Positions 19,141 through 27,826 of a DNA stretch of 64,000 bases are shown piece after piece. This DNA is from Geminicoccaceae bacterium (lineage in GTDB: Bacteria > Pseudomonadota > Alphaproteobacteria > Geminicoccales > Geminicoccaceae), in assembly GCA_020638495.1 (NCBI GenBank), contig JACKIN010000001.1:310001-374000 (forward strand). Direction: 5' to 3'. The position numbers were made by a program, and so were the translations under genes. Under the pieces are notes generated by a model. The model ran no database searches, was not told the origin of the DNA, and saw nothing but the letters and a program-made list of their open reading frames with translations. Within the stretch, counting starts at the first letter, position 1, and each line of letters starts with the position of its first letter.

Positions 19141-20498
19141 ACGCGCTCCAGGGCAACGACCGCTCGATCCTGGTGATCGAGGACGACCGGACTCTCGCCC
19201 GGCTGATCGTCGACACGCTGGCGCGCGTCGGGTTCGCCACGGCCTGCGCCCATAGCTGGGGCGAGGCCCGGGAGGCGCTGCGCCGCCACAGCCCGGCCCT
19301 GGCCCTGCTCGACATGCGCCTGCCGGACGCCGAAGGTCTCGACTGCATCGAGGAGCTGGCCGAGCATTGCCCGGTCATCGTGCTGACCGCCTACGGCACC
19401 ATCCACGATGCCGTCAGGGCGATGCGCAAGGGGGCCGTCGAGTACCTCACCAAGCCGCTCGATGCCGACAAGCTGGAGCTGGCGATCACCCGGGCGCTGC
19501 AGGTGATGTCGCTGCGGCGCAGCTACGAGTTCTGCCGGGCGCAGCTGCATCCGGCGATCGGCCAGATCATGATCGGCCGCAGCCCGGCTTTCCAGGAGGT
19601 GCTGCGGCAGGTGGAATCGGTCGCCGACACCGATCGCACGGTCCTCATCCAGGGCGAGAGCGGTGTCGGCAAGGAGCTGGTGGCCCAGAGCCTGCATCAG
19701 CTCAGCTCGCGCGCCAGCCACAACTTCGTGGCCGTCGACTGCTCCACCCTGCAGGGCAATCTCTTCGAGTCCGAGCTGTTCGGCCACGAGCGGGGCGCCT
19801 TCACCGGCGCCGAGCGGCGCAAGGAGGGGCTGATCGAGGTCGCCGAGCACGGCACGGCGTTCTTCGACGAGATCGGCGAGCTGCCGGCCGCCCTGCAGCC
19901 CAAGATGCTGCGGCTGCTGGAGGCCAACCGGTTCCGCCGGGTCGGCGGCACGGTCGATCACAAGACCGACGCGCGGTTCGTCGCCGCCAGCAATCGTGAC
20001 CTCGCCGAGATCAGCAAGGAAGGCCACTTCCGCCGCGATCTCTATTATCGCCTGGCCGCCTTCGTCATACATGTGCCGCCGCTGCGCGCCCGTCGCGACG
20101 ACATCCCTCTGATCGCCGAGCATTTCCTCGAGAAGCGCAACTTCCTGCGCCAGACGCAGAAGCACTTCGGCGCGGCGGCCATCGAGTGCCTCGTCGACTA
20201 TCCGTGGCCGGGCAATATCCGCGAGCTGCGCAACATCGTCGAGCGCGCCATCCTGGTCTCGGGCAGCGCCCCGGAGATCCAGCCGCGCCACCTCGCTCTG
20301 GATCGGGCGGCGGCCGGGAGCGGCGACAGCGAGCATCTGCTCGACGGGGAGCCGACCCTGGAGGAGGTCAAGCGCATGTACGTCGCGCAACTGGTGGAGA
20401 GCCACAAGGGCCACCGCGCCAAGATCGCCGAGATCCTGGGCATCAGCGAGCGCAACACCTATCGCCTGCTCAAGCGCTACGGCCTGTCGGAGCGTTAG
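19137..20498 (+). CDS. NtrC-family sigma-54-dependent response regulator
   Basis: 453 residues starting at GTG. Receiver domain with phospho-acceptor Asp59 (LLDMRLPDAEG), AAA+ domain with Walker A GESGVGKE (173-180), the sigma-54 contact loop GAFTGA (220-225), Walker B TAFFDEIGEL and the WPGNIRELRN region, then a Fis-type helix-turn-helix at the C-terminus (AKIAEILGISERNTYRLLKRYGL). It is the partner of the kinase whose stop it overlaps. A sigma-54 promoter with enhancer-like sites stands 9.6 kb upstream at the head of the same gene cluster, which makes self-controlled activation likely. Confidence 0.95.
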   Translation: MNALQGNDRSILVIEDDRTLARLIVDTLARVGFATACAHSWGEAREALRRHSPALALLDMRLPDAEGLDCIEELAEHCPVIVLTAYGTIHDAVRAMRKGAVEYLTKPLDADKLELAITRALQVMSLRRSYEFCRAQLHPAIGQIMIGRSPAFQEVLRQVESVADTDRTVLIQGESGVGKELVAQSLHQLSSRASHNFVAVDCSTLQGNLFESELFGHERGAFTGAERRKEGLIEVAEHGTAFFDEIGELPAALQPKMLRLLEANRFRRVGGTVDHKTDARFVAASNRDLAEISKEGHFRRDLYYRLAAFVIHVPPLRARRDDIPLIAEHFLEKRNFLRQTQKHFGAAAIECLVDYPWPGNIRELRNIVERAILVSGSAPEIQPRHLALDRAAAGSGDSEHLLDGEPTLEEVKRMYVAQLVESHKGHRAKIAEILGISERNTYRLLKRYGLSER

Positions 20499-21691
20499 GG
20501 GAATTCCAGCACCGGGTCGGCGGCCATCTCGAGATGGAGCTCGTCCCCGGTATAGGGATGGGCGCGGGCGACGGCCTCGTTGACGGCGACGCCGAGGCCG
20601 GGCTCGGTCGGCGGGACGACCCAGCCGGCCTCGAAGCGGATCGGCTTTTCCAGGATCTCGCCGTGGAAGCCGCCCCAGTCCTGGATGCTCTCGAGGATCA
20701 GGAAGTTCGGGCAGGTGGTGGCGAGCTGGATGTTGGCGGCACCCACCACCGGGCCGCAATAGAGGTGCGGGGCGATCTGGGCGTAGTGGGCCTCGGCGAG
20801 GCCGGCGATCTTCTTGGCTTCGAGGAGCCCGCCGCAGCGGCCGAGATTGACCTGGATGATCGAGGCGGCGCCGAGGGCGAGGACGCGGGCGAGCTCGTAC
20901 TTGGTGGCGAGCCGCTCGCCCGTGGCGATCGGGATCGAGGTGGCGCGGGCAACCTTCGCCATCTCCTCGGGCAGTTCCGGCGGGGTCGGCTCCTCGAACC
21001 AGAGGGGATCGCAGGGCTCGAGCCTTTTCGCCATGCGGATGGCGCCGGAGGCGGTGAACTGGCCGTGCGTGCCGAAGAGGAGATCGGCCCGGTCGCCGAC
21101 CGCGTCGCGCAGCCGCCGGCAGAAGCGCTCGGAACGCTCGAGCTGGATCCGCGACGGCTGGCGCGGGTCGAAGGCGGAATAGGCGCCGGCCGGATCGAAC
21201 TTGATGGCGGTGAAGCCCTGGGCCACGGCCGTGGCGGCGGCCTCGGCCGAGCGGTCGGCGTCGTGGTAGAAATCCGCGCCCTCGCCGGGGCGCGGGTAGA
21301 GATAGGTGTAGGCGCGCAGCCGCTCATGGACCCGCCCACCCGTCAGCGCCCAGACGGGCTTGCCCGCGGCCTTGCCGGTGATGTCCCACATCGCCATCTC
21401 GAGGCCCGAGAGGATGGCGACGAGGGTGATGTCGGGGCGCTGGCCGTAGCCGGCCGAGTAGACCCGGCGCCAGACCGTCTCGATCGAGGAGGGATCGGCG
21501 CCGAGGACGAAGCGGGCCGCCGTGTCCTCGATCATGGTGGCCACGACATGCGGGCCGAAGGTGGCGCAGTAGACCTCGCCCCAGCCCACGATGCCGTCAT
21601 TGGTGGTGAGCTTGACGAAGATGAAGTAGCGGCCGCCGAAGCCGGGCGGCGGGTTGCCGACGACGAAGACCTCGCAGTCCTGGATATGCAT
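20495..21691 (-). CDS. Mandelate racemase/muconate lactonizing-family sugar-acid dehydratase
   Basis: 398 residues of the enolase superfamily, in the branch of D-galactonate (DgoD-like) and related sugar-acid dehydratases. The N-terminal capping domain (FVKLTTNDGIVGWGEVYCATFG) and barrel motifs are present: AIKFDPAG for the base on strand two, FGTHGQFT and FEEPTPPE for metal binding, GERLAT, and IAPHLYCGP where a His base is expected. ATG 21691 is preceded by GGAGGAG. The gene converges with the NtrC gene, overlapping it by 4 bases. The exact acid sugar cannot be told; the sugar importers in the window make a carbohydrate substrate reasonable. Confidence 0.87.
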   Translation of the reverse strand: MHIQDCEVFVVGNPPPGFGGRYFIFVKLTTNDGIVGWGEVYCATFGPHVVATMIEDTAARFVLGADPSSIETVWRRVYSAGYGQRPDITLVAILSGLEMAMWDITGKAAGKPVWALTGGRVHERLRAYTYLYPRPGEGADFYHDADRSAEAAATAVAQGFTAIKFDPAGAYSAFDPRQPSRIQLERSERFCRRLRDAVGDRADLLFGTHGQFTASGAIRMAKRLEPCDPLWFEEPTPPELPEEMAKVARATSIPIATGERLATKYELARVLALGAASIIQVNLGRCGGLLEAKKIAGLAEAHYAQIAPHLYCGPVVGAANIQLATTCPNFLILESIQDWGGFHGEILEKPIRFEAGWVVPPTEPGLGVAVNEAVARAHPYTGDELHLEMAADPVLEFP

Positions 21692-21763
21692 GTCGGTCAC
21701 TCCTCCGCCTGCTCCCCGACAACGGGCTTTCCAGTCGCCGCGGTTGCGGCCATGCTCTAGCGC

Positions 21764-22069
21764 ATGACGGTAACCGCGACCAACGACCAACGGCTGGGCC
21801 GGGTCGTCGCCATCCTCAAGAGGTTTCCCGAGGTGCGCCGGGTGATCCTCTTTGGTTCGTGGGCGATCGGCGATTGGGACGAGCGCTCGGACATCGACAT
21901 TGTCGTCTCGGCAACCGGGATCGACTTCCGACGCTGGGCCGTGATCGCGGCCGTAGTGGACGAGGCGCGGACGTTGCTGCGGATTGACCTCGTGTGGCTC
22001 GAGGATGCGAGCGAGGCGTTTGCACTGGAGAACGGACGAACCGGAAGGGTGATCTTTGAACGAGCGTAG
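21764..22069 (+). CDS. Minimal nucleotidyltransferase (MNT) domain protein
   Basis: 101 residues, a polymerase-beta-type minimal nucleotidyltransferase. The motif ILFGSWAIGDWDERSDIDIVV contains the GS and the two catalytic aspartates (DxD), and a later RIDLVWLED supplies the third acid. Such proteins usually pair with a HEPN ribonuclease as antitoxins that adenylylate the toxin. Here the gene downstream does not look like HEPN, so it may be an orphan antitoxin. It is divergent from the dehydratase gene by 72 bases. Confidence 0.82.
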   Translation: MTVTATNDQRLGRVVAILKRFPEVRRVILFGSWAIGDWDERSDIDIVVSATGIDFRRWAVIAAVVDEARTLLRIDLVWLEDASEAFALENGRTGRVIFERA

Positions 22070-22256
22070 GAAGTCGAAAGGGCCGGAAAAGGAGCGACGG
22101 GCGCCGTCTGGTTCCGAGGAGAGTTCGACGATCGCCCATTCGACATTCCTTGCGTGGGAGCCGAGCCTGCACGAGCTTTTCACATGCTCGCCGCTGGCCG
22201 ATCTCGAGCTTGGCGAGCCGGGCGTGCCCATGCCGGTGCGCGAGGTTGTGCTCTGA
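22056..22256 (+). CDS. Doubtful small ORF overlapping the MNT gene
   Basis: An open frame of 66 codons begins at a TTG (NERRKSKGPEKERRAP) and overlaps the MNT stop by 14 bases, the spacing at which a HEPN partner would start. The charged N-terminus is compatible, but there is no RxxxxH ribonuclease motif and the length is half of a HEPN protein. It may be a decayed partner or chance. Confidence 0.25.
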   Translation: MNERRKSKGPEKERRAPSGSEESSTIAHSTFLAWEPSLHELFTCSPLADLELGEPGVPMPVREVVL

Positions 22257-22382
22257 CCGGCTGAATATTCGATATTGATGGTCGGACCGCGTGTTGGCCG
22301 ACGCACCGCGGCAATACGCAAGCTTCGCGTTCCTGCGCCGGCTTTGCTAGAGGTGCGGCGCCCTGAAGCCGAGGTGAATCCC
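22070..22382. other. 313-base stretch with little coding evidence
   Basis: Apart from the doubtful small ORF I see no gene here. An A/T-rich inverted repeat, AATAT-TCG-ATATT (22264-22276), stands out from the GC-rich surroundings and lies about 107 bases before the alcohol dehydrogenase start, where an operator or promoter could be. Confidence 0.4.
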
Positions 22383-23462
22383 ATGCTGGCTGCCGTCTGT
22401 CGGGCGTTTGGCGCGCCGCTCGTGGTCGAGGAGGTGACGCTGGCGGCGCCGGGGCCGGGGGAGGTCGAGGTGCGGCTGGGGGCCTGTGCGATCTGCCACA
22501 GCGACATTCATTTCATCGACGGGGCCTGGGGCGGGGCGCTGCCGGCCGTCTTCGGGCACGAGGCGGCGGGGGTGGTGGCGGCCGTCGGGCCGGGGGTCGC
22601 GGGTCTGGCGCCGGGCGATCATGTGGTGGTGACGCTGATCAGGGCCTGTGGCGGGTGCTTTTATTGCGCGCGGGGCGAGCTGGTGGCCTGCGAGGCCGAT
22701 TTTGCGCTGGATGCGCGCTCGCCTCTCGCGGATGCCGGCGGCGTGGCGCTGCACCAGGGGATGCGGACGGGCGCCTTCGCCGAGCGGGTGGTGGTCGAGC
22801 GGTCGCAGGTGGTGCGGATCGATGCGGGCATCCCGCTCGACGTGGCGTCGCTGCTCGCCTGCGGGGTGATCACCGGGGTCGGGGCGGTCACCAACACGGC
22901 GGCCGTGCCGCCCGGCGCCAGCGTCGTCGTGATCGGTTGTGGCGGGGTCGGGTTGAACACCGTGCAGGGGGCGCGGATCGTCGGAGCGGAGCGGATCATC
23001 GCCCTCGACCCGGTGGCGGAGAAGCGCGACGCGGCGCTCGCTTTCGGGGCGACCGACGCCCTCGACCCGCTGGCGAATGACCCGGGCCCGGCGGTTCGCG
23101 CGTTGACCGGTGGGCGCGGGGCGGACTACGTCTTCGTCGCGGTCGGGGCCAAGGCGGCGATCGAGCAGGGGCTCGGCCTGCTGCGCAAGGGCGGCAGCCT
23201 CGTCATCGTCGGCATGCCGGCCTCGGGGGTCACGGTCGATCTCGACCCGACGACGCTCGCCGCTTGCGGGCAGCGGGTGCTCGGCTCGAAGATGGGCAGT
23301 GCCCGGATCGCCGTCGACATTCCGTATCTCGTGGGCCTCTATCGCCAGGGGCGCCTCGAGCTCGACGCCCTGGTCTCCGGCCGCTACCCGCTGGCCGGGA
23401 TCAACGACGCCATCGCCTCGTCCCGGCGCGGGCGGGCCCTGCGCAACGTCATCGTTTTTTGA
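22383..23462 (+). CDS. Zinc-dependent alcohol dehydrogenase (MDR superfamily)
   Basis: 359 residues. The catalytic zinc ligands are visible in GACAICHSDIHFIDG (Cys) and FGHEAAG (His). The structural zinc lobe is CGGCFYCARGELVAC, four cysteines. The NAD-binding site is VVVIGCGGVGLNT. These features place it with class III/S-nitrosomycothiol-like alcohol dehydrogenases; glutathione- or mycothiol-type formaldehyde oxidation is possible. ATG 22383 follows GAGGTGA. The next gene, a metallo-beta-lactamase-fold hydrolase, starts 17 bases later; thioester hydrolases of that fold often act after such dehydrogenases, so the pair may detoxify aldehydes. Confidence 0.9.
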   Translation: MLAAVCRAFGAPLVVEEVTLAAPGPGEVEVRLGACAICHSDIHFIDGAWGGALPAVFGHEAAGVVAAVGPGVAGLAPGDHVVVTLIRACGGCFYCARGELVACEADFALDARSPLADAGGVALHQGMRTGAFAERVVVERSQVVRIDAGIPLDVASLLACGVITGVGAVTNTAAVPPGASVVVIGCGGVGLNTVQGARIVGAERIIALDPVAEKRDAALAFGATDALDPLANDPGPAVRALTGGRGADYVFVAVGAKAAIEQGLGLLRKGGSLVIVGMPASGVTVDLDPTTLAACGQRVLGSKMGSARIAVDIPYLVGLYRQGRLELDALVSGRYPLAGINDAIASSRRGRALRNVIVF

Positions 23463-23479
23463 AGCTTTCGGAGAAGCCC

Positions 23480-24145
23480 TTGTCGCAGATCAAAGGAACC
23501 ATCGTTCCGGTGACGCCGCTCATGCAGAATTGCAGCGTCTTCTGGGACGACGAGGCGAAGCTGGCCACCGTCATCGACCCGGGCGGCGACGCGCCGCGCA
23601 TCATGGAGCTGGTGGAGACCCAGGGCCTGATCGTCGAGCAGATCCTCCTCACCCACGGGCATTTCGACCATGCCGGTGGCGTGGTGGCGCTGAACCGGCT
23701 GGTTGCCGAGAAGCAGGGTGCCGCGGTGCCGGTGCGCGGGCCGCACGAGAAGGACGCCTTCCTGCTCGAGGCGCTGGCCCGGGACGGGGCGGCCTATGGC
23801 ATTCCCGAGGCCCAGCCGTTCACCCCCGACGAATGGCTCGACGAGGGCGGGACCGCCCGCATCGCCGGGCGCGACTTCGCCATCTATCACTGCCCCGGCC
23901 ATTCGCCCGGCAGCCTCGTCTATGTCGATGCCGAGGCGCGCTTCGCCATTGTGGGCGATGTCCTCTTCCAGGGCTCGATCGGCCGCACCGATTTTCCGTA
24001 TGGCGACCATGACGCGCTGATCGCTGCCATCCGCACCAAGCTCTTTCCGCTCGGTGACGACATCAGCTTCATCTGCGGGCACGGGCCGGGCTCGAGCTTC
24101 GGGGTCGAGCGGCGGAGCAACCCCTATGCCGGCGACGGTGCCTGA
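23480..24145 (+). CDS. Metallo-beta-lactamase-fold hydrolase, glyoxalase II-like (YcbL type)
   Basis: 221 residues starting at TTG, with GGAG a few bases upstream. The metal-binding motif is THGHFDHAGG (HxHxDH); further ligands are in CPGHSPGSL and the Asp in AIVGDVLFQGSIGRTDFP, and HGPGS near the end. This is the short form of glyoxalase II-like hydrolases, which cleave thioesters such as S-lactoylglutathione. It forms a pair with the alcohol dehydrogenase. Its 3' end overlaps the convergent gene by 22 bases. Confidence 0.9.
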   Translation: MSQIKGTIVPVTPLMQNCSVFWDDEAKLATVIDPGGDAPRIMELVETQGLIVEQILLTHGHFDHAGGVVALNRLVAEKQGAAVPVRGPHEKDAFLLEALARDGAAYGIPEAQPFTPDEWLDEGGTARIAGRDFAIYHCPGHSPGSLVYVDAEARFAIVGDVLFQGSIGRTDFPYGDHDALIAAIRTKLFPLGDDISFICGHGPGSSFGVERRSNPYAGDGA

Positions 24146-24870
24146 GGCGTCGTCGCTTCACGGACCTCGCCCATGACGGTGCGGAGCTCGTCGAGGAGGT
24201 CTTCGAGGGTCAGGTTCCGGGCGGTCAGGTAGGCGGGGTCGAGCACCACCGTCGTCACCCGTGTGGTGCCCGACGGGCGCCTGAGCGGGTGGCCCTCTTC
24301 CAGCGCCTCGGGCGGCTGGCGCAGGAGATGGCCGAAGCGCCGGCGCAGCTCGGTTGCCGCCTCGGCCGGCGACCCGGCTCCGACCAGGAGGAGGCGGACC
24401 TCCTGGTGCTGCTCCAGGGCGAGGCGCGCGGCCACATCGAGCGTGTCGACGGTGCCGGCATGAACGACCAGGAGCGTGCCGCGGCGGCGCCGGCCGAAGA
24501 AGGTGAGCGCGGCGCAGCCGGCCCAATGGGTGGCGGGGGCGCTCTCGGCGAGCTCGGCGGCGATGCCGTGGCGGGCGGCGAGGCCCTGCAGCACGCCACG
24601 GAGCCGGGCCCTTCGGGCGCGCACGAGGCGGCGCGCGGCCGTGGGGTCGAAGGCGCCGACGAGGCCGCCCCAGGCGACCAGCCTGACGCAGTCCAGGGCG
24701 GCGGCGCTGACCAGCGCGTCGTCGTCGGCCAGGAGGACGCGCAGTGCCTTGCCCGTGGCGGCGGCGAGCCGGGCCGCGCGGTCCAGGGGCTCCTGCCAGT
24801 CGGCATCACCCGTGAGGATGACGATGACGGTGCGCGCGGTGGTCAGGGTGGTGGAGGTGGCCGTGGTCAC
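24124..24870 (-). CDS. Unknown protein coupled to the Lon-like protease
   Basis: 248 residues starting with ATG overlapping the protease stop (ATGA). The N-terminal half (TVIVILTGDADWQEPLDRAARLAAATGKALRVLLADDD) alternates strand and helix like a universal stress protein or NAD-type Rossmann unit, and a second similar unit (GTLLVVHAGTVDTLDVAARLALEQHQEVRLLLVGAG) follows. There is no clear nucleotide motif. The C-terminus is a helical, acidic region. Its tight coupling hints that it helps or is cleaved by the protease; I cannot name a family. Confidence 0.65.
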   Translation of the reverse strand: MTTATSTTLTTARTVIVILTGDADWQEPLDRAARLAAATGKALRVLLADDDALVSAAALDCVRLVAWGGLVGAFDPTAARRLVRARRARLRGVLQGLAARHGIAAELAESAPATHWAGCAALTFFGRRRRGTLLVVHAGTVDTLDVAARLALEQHQEVRLLLVGAGSPAEAATELRRRFGHLLRQPPEALEEGHPLRRPSGTTRVTTVVLDPAYLTARNLTLEDLLDELRTVMGEVREATTPQAPSPA

Positions 24871-27302
24871 GCGTCGTCCTCCGTCGTGCCCGGCTTCTCG
24901 TCCTTGTCGCCGGCCTTGCCGAAGCGGCGCTGCGCCTCGGCGAAGGCGCGCAGGCGCGACTCGATGCGGCCGTAGAGCGAGCCTTCCGGGAAATGCCCGT
25001 CGGCGCCGCGGCTGCCGACCTCGGTGCCGGTCAAAAGGGCTATCCCCTCCTCGATCCGCCGGACCGGGTAGACGGCGAAGCGGCCGGCCGCCACGGCCTC
25101 GAGGACCCGCGGTGCCAGCATCAGGTGGCGGGTGTTGGTGGCCGGGATCAGGACACCCTGCCGGCCTGTCAGGCCGCGGGCCGCGCAGACGTCGAAGAAG
25201 CCCTCGATCTTCTCGTTGACCCCGCCTATCGCCTGGACCTCGCCCTTCTGGTTGACCGAGCCGGTGACGGCGAGGCCCTGGCGGATGGGGGCCTCGGCCA
25301 AAGCCGAGAGCAGCGCGTAGAGCTCGGTCGAGGAGGCGCTGTCGCCGTCGACCCCGCCATAGGACTGCTCGAAGACCAGGGAGGCCGAGAGGGCGAGCGG
25401 GAAGTCCGGGGCGAAGGTGGCGGCGAGGTAGCCCTGGAGGATGAGGACACCCTTGGCGTGCAGGGGGCCGCCGAGCTTGGCCTCGCGCTCGATGTCGACC
25501 ACCCGCCCGGCGCCCATGCGGACCGTCGCGGTGATCCGGCTCGGCCGGCCGAAGGCGAAGCTGCCGAGCTGGAGGACGGCGAGGCCGTTGATGACGCCGA
25601 CCTCCTCGCCGTCGGTGGCGATGCTGACCGTGCCTTCGTCGATCCGCTCGAGCGTGCGGTCGCGCAGCCGGGCGAGGCGCCGCTCACGCGCCCCGATGGC
25701 GGCGTGGACGTGCTCGGCCCGGATGGTCTCGGCGCCTTCGAGGCCGGCGATATGGTCGGCCTCGCGCAGCAGGTCGACGATGCTGTCGATGTCCGCCGAG
25801 AGCCGCTCGACGTCGCCCGCCCGGCGCAGCGCGTCCTCGAGGCAGGCGGCGATGGCGGCGGGCTCGAGCGGGCGAAAGCCATGGGCGGCGGCGAGCCCGG
25901 CGACCTGCCGGCCAAACGCCAGCAGCCCCGCATCGGCGGTCTCGATCTCGTCGTCGAAGTCGGCGACGATCGTGAAGAGCTCCGGGAACTCGGGATCGAG
26001 CTGGCTCAGGAGGTAGTAGAGCTGGCGGTCGCCGAGCAGCGCCACCTTGACGTCGAGCGGCACCGGATCCGGCTCGAGCGTCTGGGTGGCGAGGACACCC
26101 ATGGCGGCCAGGGGCGATTCGATCCGAAGCTCCCGGGCGAGCAAGGCCCGCTTGAGGCCCTCGTAGGCGAGCGGGCGCTGCAGCAGCTTTTGCGCATCGA
26201 GATAGAGAAAGCCGCCATTGGCGCAGTGCAGGGCACCCGGCCGGATCATCAGGAAGTCGGTGGTCAGCGTGCCCATCTCGGCCCGCTGCTCGATCCGCCC
26301 GAGCAGGCGCTCGAAGATCGGCTGGTCCTCGTAGCAGACGGGGGCCTCGGTGGCGCCGTCGCGGTCGATCAGGAGGTTGACCCGATAGCGGCGGAAGGGC
26401 GGCGGCAGCTCCTCGACGCTGGCCGAGTGCGGCTGCTGCTCGTGGGCTTCGGCATAGCCGAGGAAGACGCCGATCTGGCCGCGCACGTCGGCCTCGACGG
26501 CGTCGAGATAGGCGGTGATGGTCGGCTCCCCGGCATAGGCCTCGCGCAGCCGGGCGATCGGGTGGCGGACCGCCGAGGCGGCGGTCTCGTCGTTGAGGGC
26601 CCTCAGCTTCGCCCGGGTTTCCTGCATCCAGCTCGGTGCCGCGGCGAGCGCCGCCTGGAGCTGCTTCTGCAGCTCCTCGATCTTCGCCGCGATCGCCTTG
26701 CGCTCTTCCTCCGCCAATTGCTGGAAGGCCTCGGGCTCGATCACCCGGCCCTCGCGCATGGGCGCGAAGAGAAAACCGGTGGGGGCGCGGAGGAGGGCGA
26801 TGCCCTGGCCGCGTGCCGCCTTCTCGACCGCCTCGACAGCCTCCTCCTGACGCTCCTTGAATTCCTCCTCGATCAACTGGCGCCGGGTGCGGTGCTCCTC
26901 GTTCTGGAAGGCAGCCTTGAGCGCGTCGGCGAGGTCCTCGACCAGGCGCTCCATGTCGGCGGCGAGCCGCCGGCCCAGCCCGGGGCGGAGCTGCAGGGCA
27001 CGCGGGCAGCGCGGCTCCTGGAAATCGCTGACATAGCAGAGGTCGGTGCCCGGCGGCCGGCTGGCGGCGACTCGCTCGAGCGCCCGCTCCAGGGTGGTGC
27101 GGCGGCCGGTGCCGCGATTGCCCATGAGGAAGAGATGTCCGCCCGCCATGGGCAGCGCCAGAGCGAGCTCGATCGCCTCCTTGGCCCGCTCGTGGCCGAT
27201 CAGGCCGTCGAGCTCACCCTGGCCGGTGTCGGCGAAATCGACGGGATCGACCCGCCGCCGCAACGCGTCCACCTTCAGGGCCTGCGGAGCGCCCTCCACC
27301 AT
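24867..27302 (-). CDS. Lon-like ATP-dependent protease with an unusual Walker A
   Basis: 811 residues of the LonB/YcbZ (AAA_32 plus Lon_C) type. Near the start HLFLMGNRGTGRRTT (61-70) takes the place of a Walker A P-loop, with Arg where Lys is usual. A coiled-coil region with many Glu/Gln residues (around 120-235) is inserted. The protease domain at the C-terminus has Ser655 in GDSASST and Lys698 in GGVNEKIEG, the Lon Ser-Lys dyad. No LAN substrate domain and no membrane segment are seen, so it is probably cytosolic. Relatives degrade misfolded proteins; the altered P-loop is known in some members, so whether it hydrolyses ATP is open. Confidence 0.88.
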   Translation of the reverse strand: MVEGAPQALKVDALRRRVDPVDFADTGQGELDGLIGHERAKEAIELALALPMAGGHLFLMGNRGTGRRTTLERALERVAASRPPGTDLCYVSDFQEPRCPRALQLRPGLGRRLAADMERLVEDLADALKAAFQNEEHRTRRQLIEEEFKERQEEAVEAVEKAARGQGIALLRAPTGFLFAPMREGRVIEPEAFQQLAEEERKAIAAKIEELQKQLQAALAAAPSWMQETRAKLRALNDETAASAVRHPIARLREAYAGEPTITAYLDAVEADVRGQIGVFLGYAEAHEQQPHSASVEELPPPFRRYRVNLLIDRDGATEAPVCYEDQPIFERLLGRIEQRAEMGTLTTDFLMIRPGALHCANGGFLYLDAQKLLQRPLAYEGLKRALLARELRIESPLAAMGVLATQTLEPDPVPLDVKVALLGDRQLYYLLSQLDPEFPELFTIVADFDDEIETADAGLLAFGRQVAGLAAAHGFRPLEPAAIAACLEDALRRAGDVERLSADIDSIVDLLREADHIAGLEGAETIRAEHVHAAIGARERRLARLRDRTLERIDEGTVSIATDGEEVGVINGLAVLQLGSFAFGRPSRITATVRMGAGRVVDIEREAKLGGPLHAKGVLILQGYLAATFAPDFPLALSASLVFEQSYGGVDGDSASSTELYALLSALAEAPIRQGLAVTGSVNQKGEVQAIGGVNEKIEGFFDVCAARGLTGRQGVLIPATNTRHLMLAPRVLEAVAAGRFAVYPVRRIEEGIALLTGTEVGSRGADGHFPEGSLYGRIESRLRAFAEAQRRFGKAGDKDEKPGTTEDDA

Positions 27303-27374
27303 TCGCCGATCCTCCCGATGCGATGCTCGCAGGGAGCCTACCGGATCGGCGGCACGCCTCCTAGCCGATTGGGC

Positions 27375-27806
27375 TCAGGTGAAGGTTTGATGGTAACCGT
27401 CTGGATCGCCGACCCAGGCATAGATTTCCCAGAGGTTGCCGTCCGGGTCGGCGAAGTAGCAGGCGTAGGCGTTCCAGGGATAGGAACGCGGGGGGCCGTG
27501 CGGGGTGACGCCGGCGGCGATGAGCTCGGCGTGGAGCGCGTCGACGCGGGCGGCGTCTGTCACCTGGATCGCCACCATGACCTTGTGCCCCAGCCGGGCA
27601 GCGGGTGGACCCTCGATGCCGACATGGGCGGCGATATGGCCGGCCTCCCACAGGGCGAGGGTGACGCCCTCGCTGGCGAAATCGGCGAAGCCCTCGGCCT
27701 TGCGGCGCAGCCTGAAGCCGAGCCTGTCCCGGTAGAAGGCGACGGATCGCTCGAGGTCGGCGCAGATCAGGCAGACATCGCTGATCTTCTCGCTCTGGCC
27801 CAGCAT
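27375..27806 (-). CDS. Glyoxalase/bleomycin-resistance (VOC) fold protein
   Basis: 143 residues with the VOC pattern: VCLICADLERSVAFYRDRLGFRL at the start, ALWEAGHIAAHVGIEG in the middle and CYFADPDGNLWEIYAW at the end (metal-binding Glu in the last motif). CGGAGAGA precedes ATG 27806. Members bind small molecules, act as dioxygenases or resistance proteins; the ligand here is not evident. It stands between the protease and an ABC importer and is probably separate from both. Confidence 0.87.
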   Translation of the reverse strand: MLGQSEKISDVCLICADLERSVAFYRDRLGFRLRRKAEGFADFASEGVTLALWEAGHIAAHVGIEGPPAARLGHKVMVAIQVTDAARVDALHAELIAAGVTPHGPPRSYPWNAYACYFADPDGNLWEIYAWVGDPDGYHQTFT

Positions 27807-27826
27807 GGCTCTCTCCGAAAGGGGAT

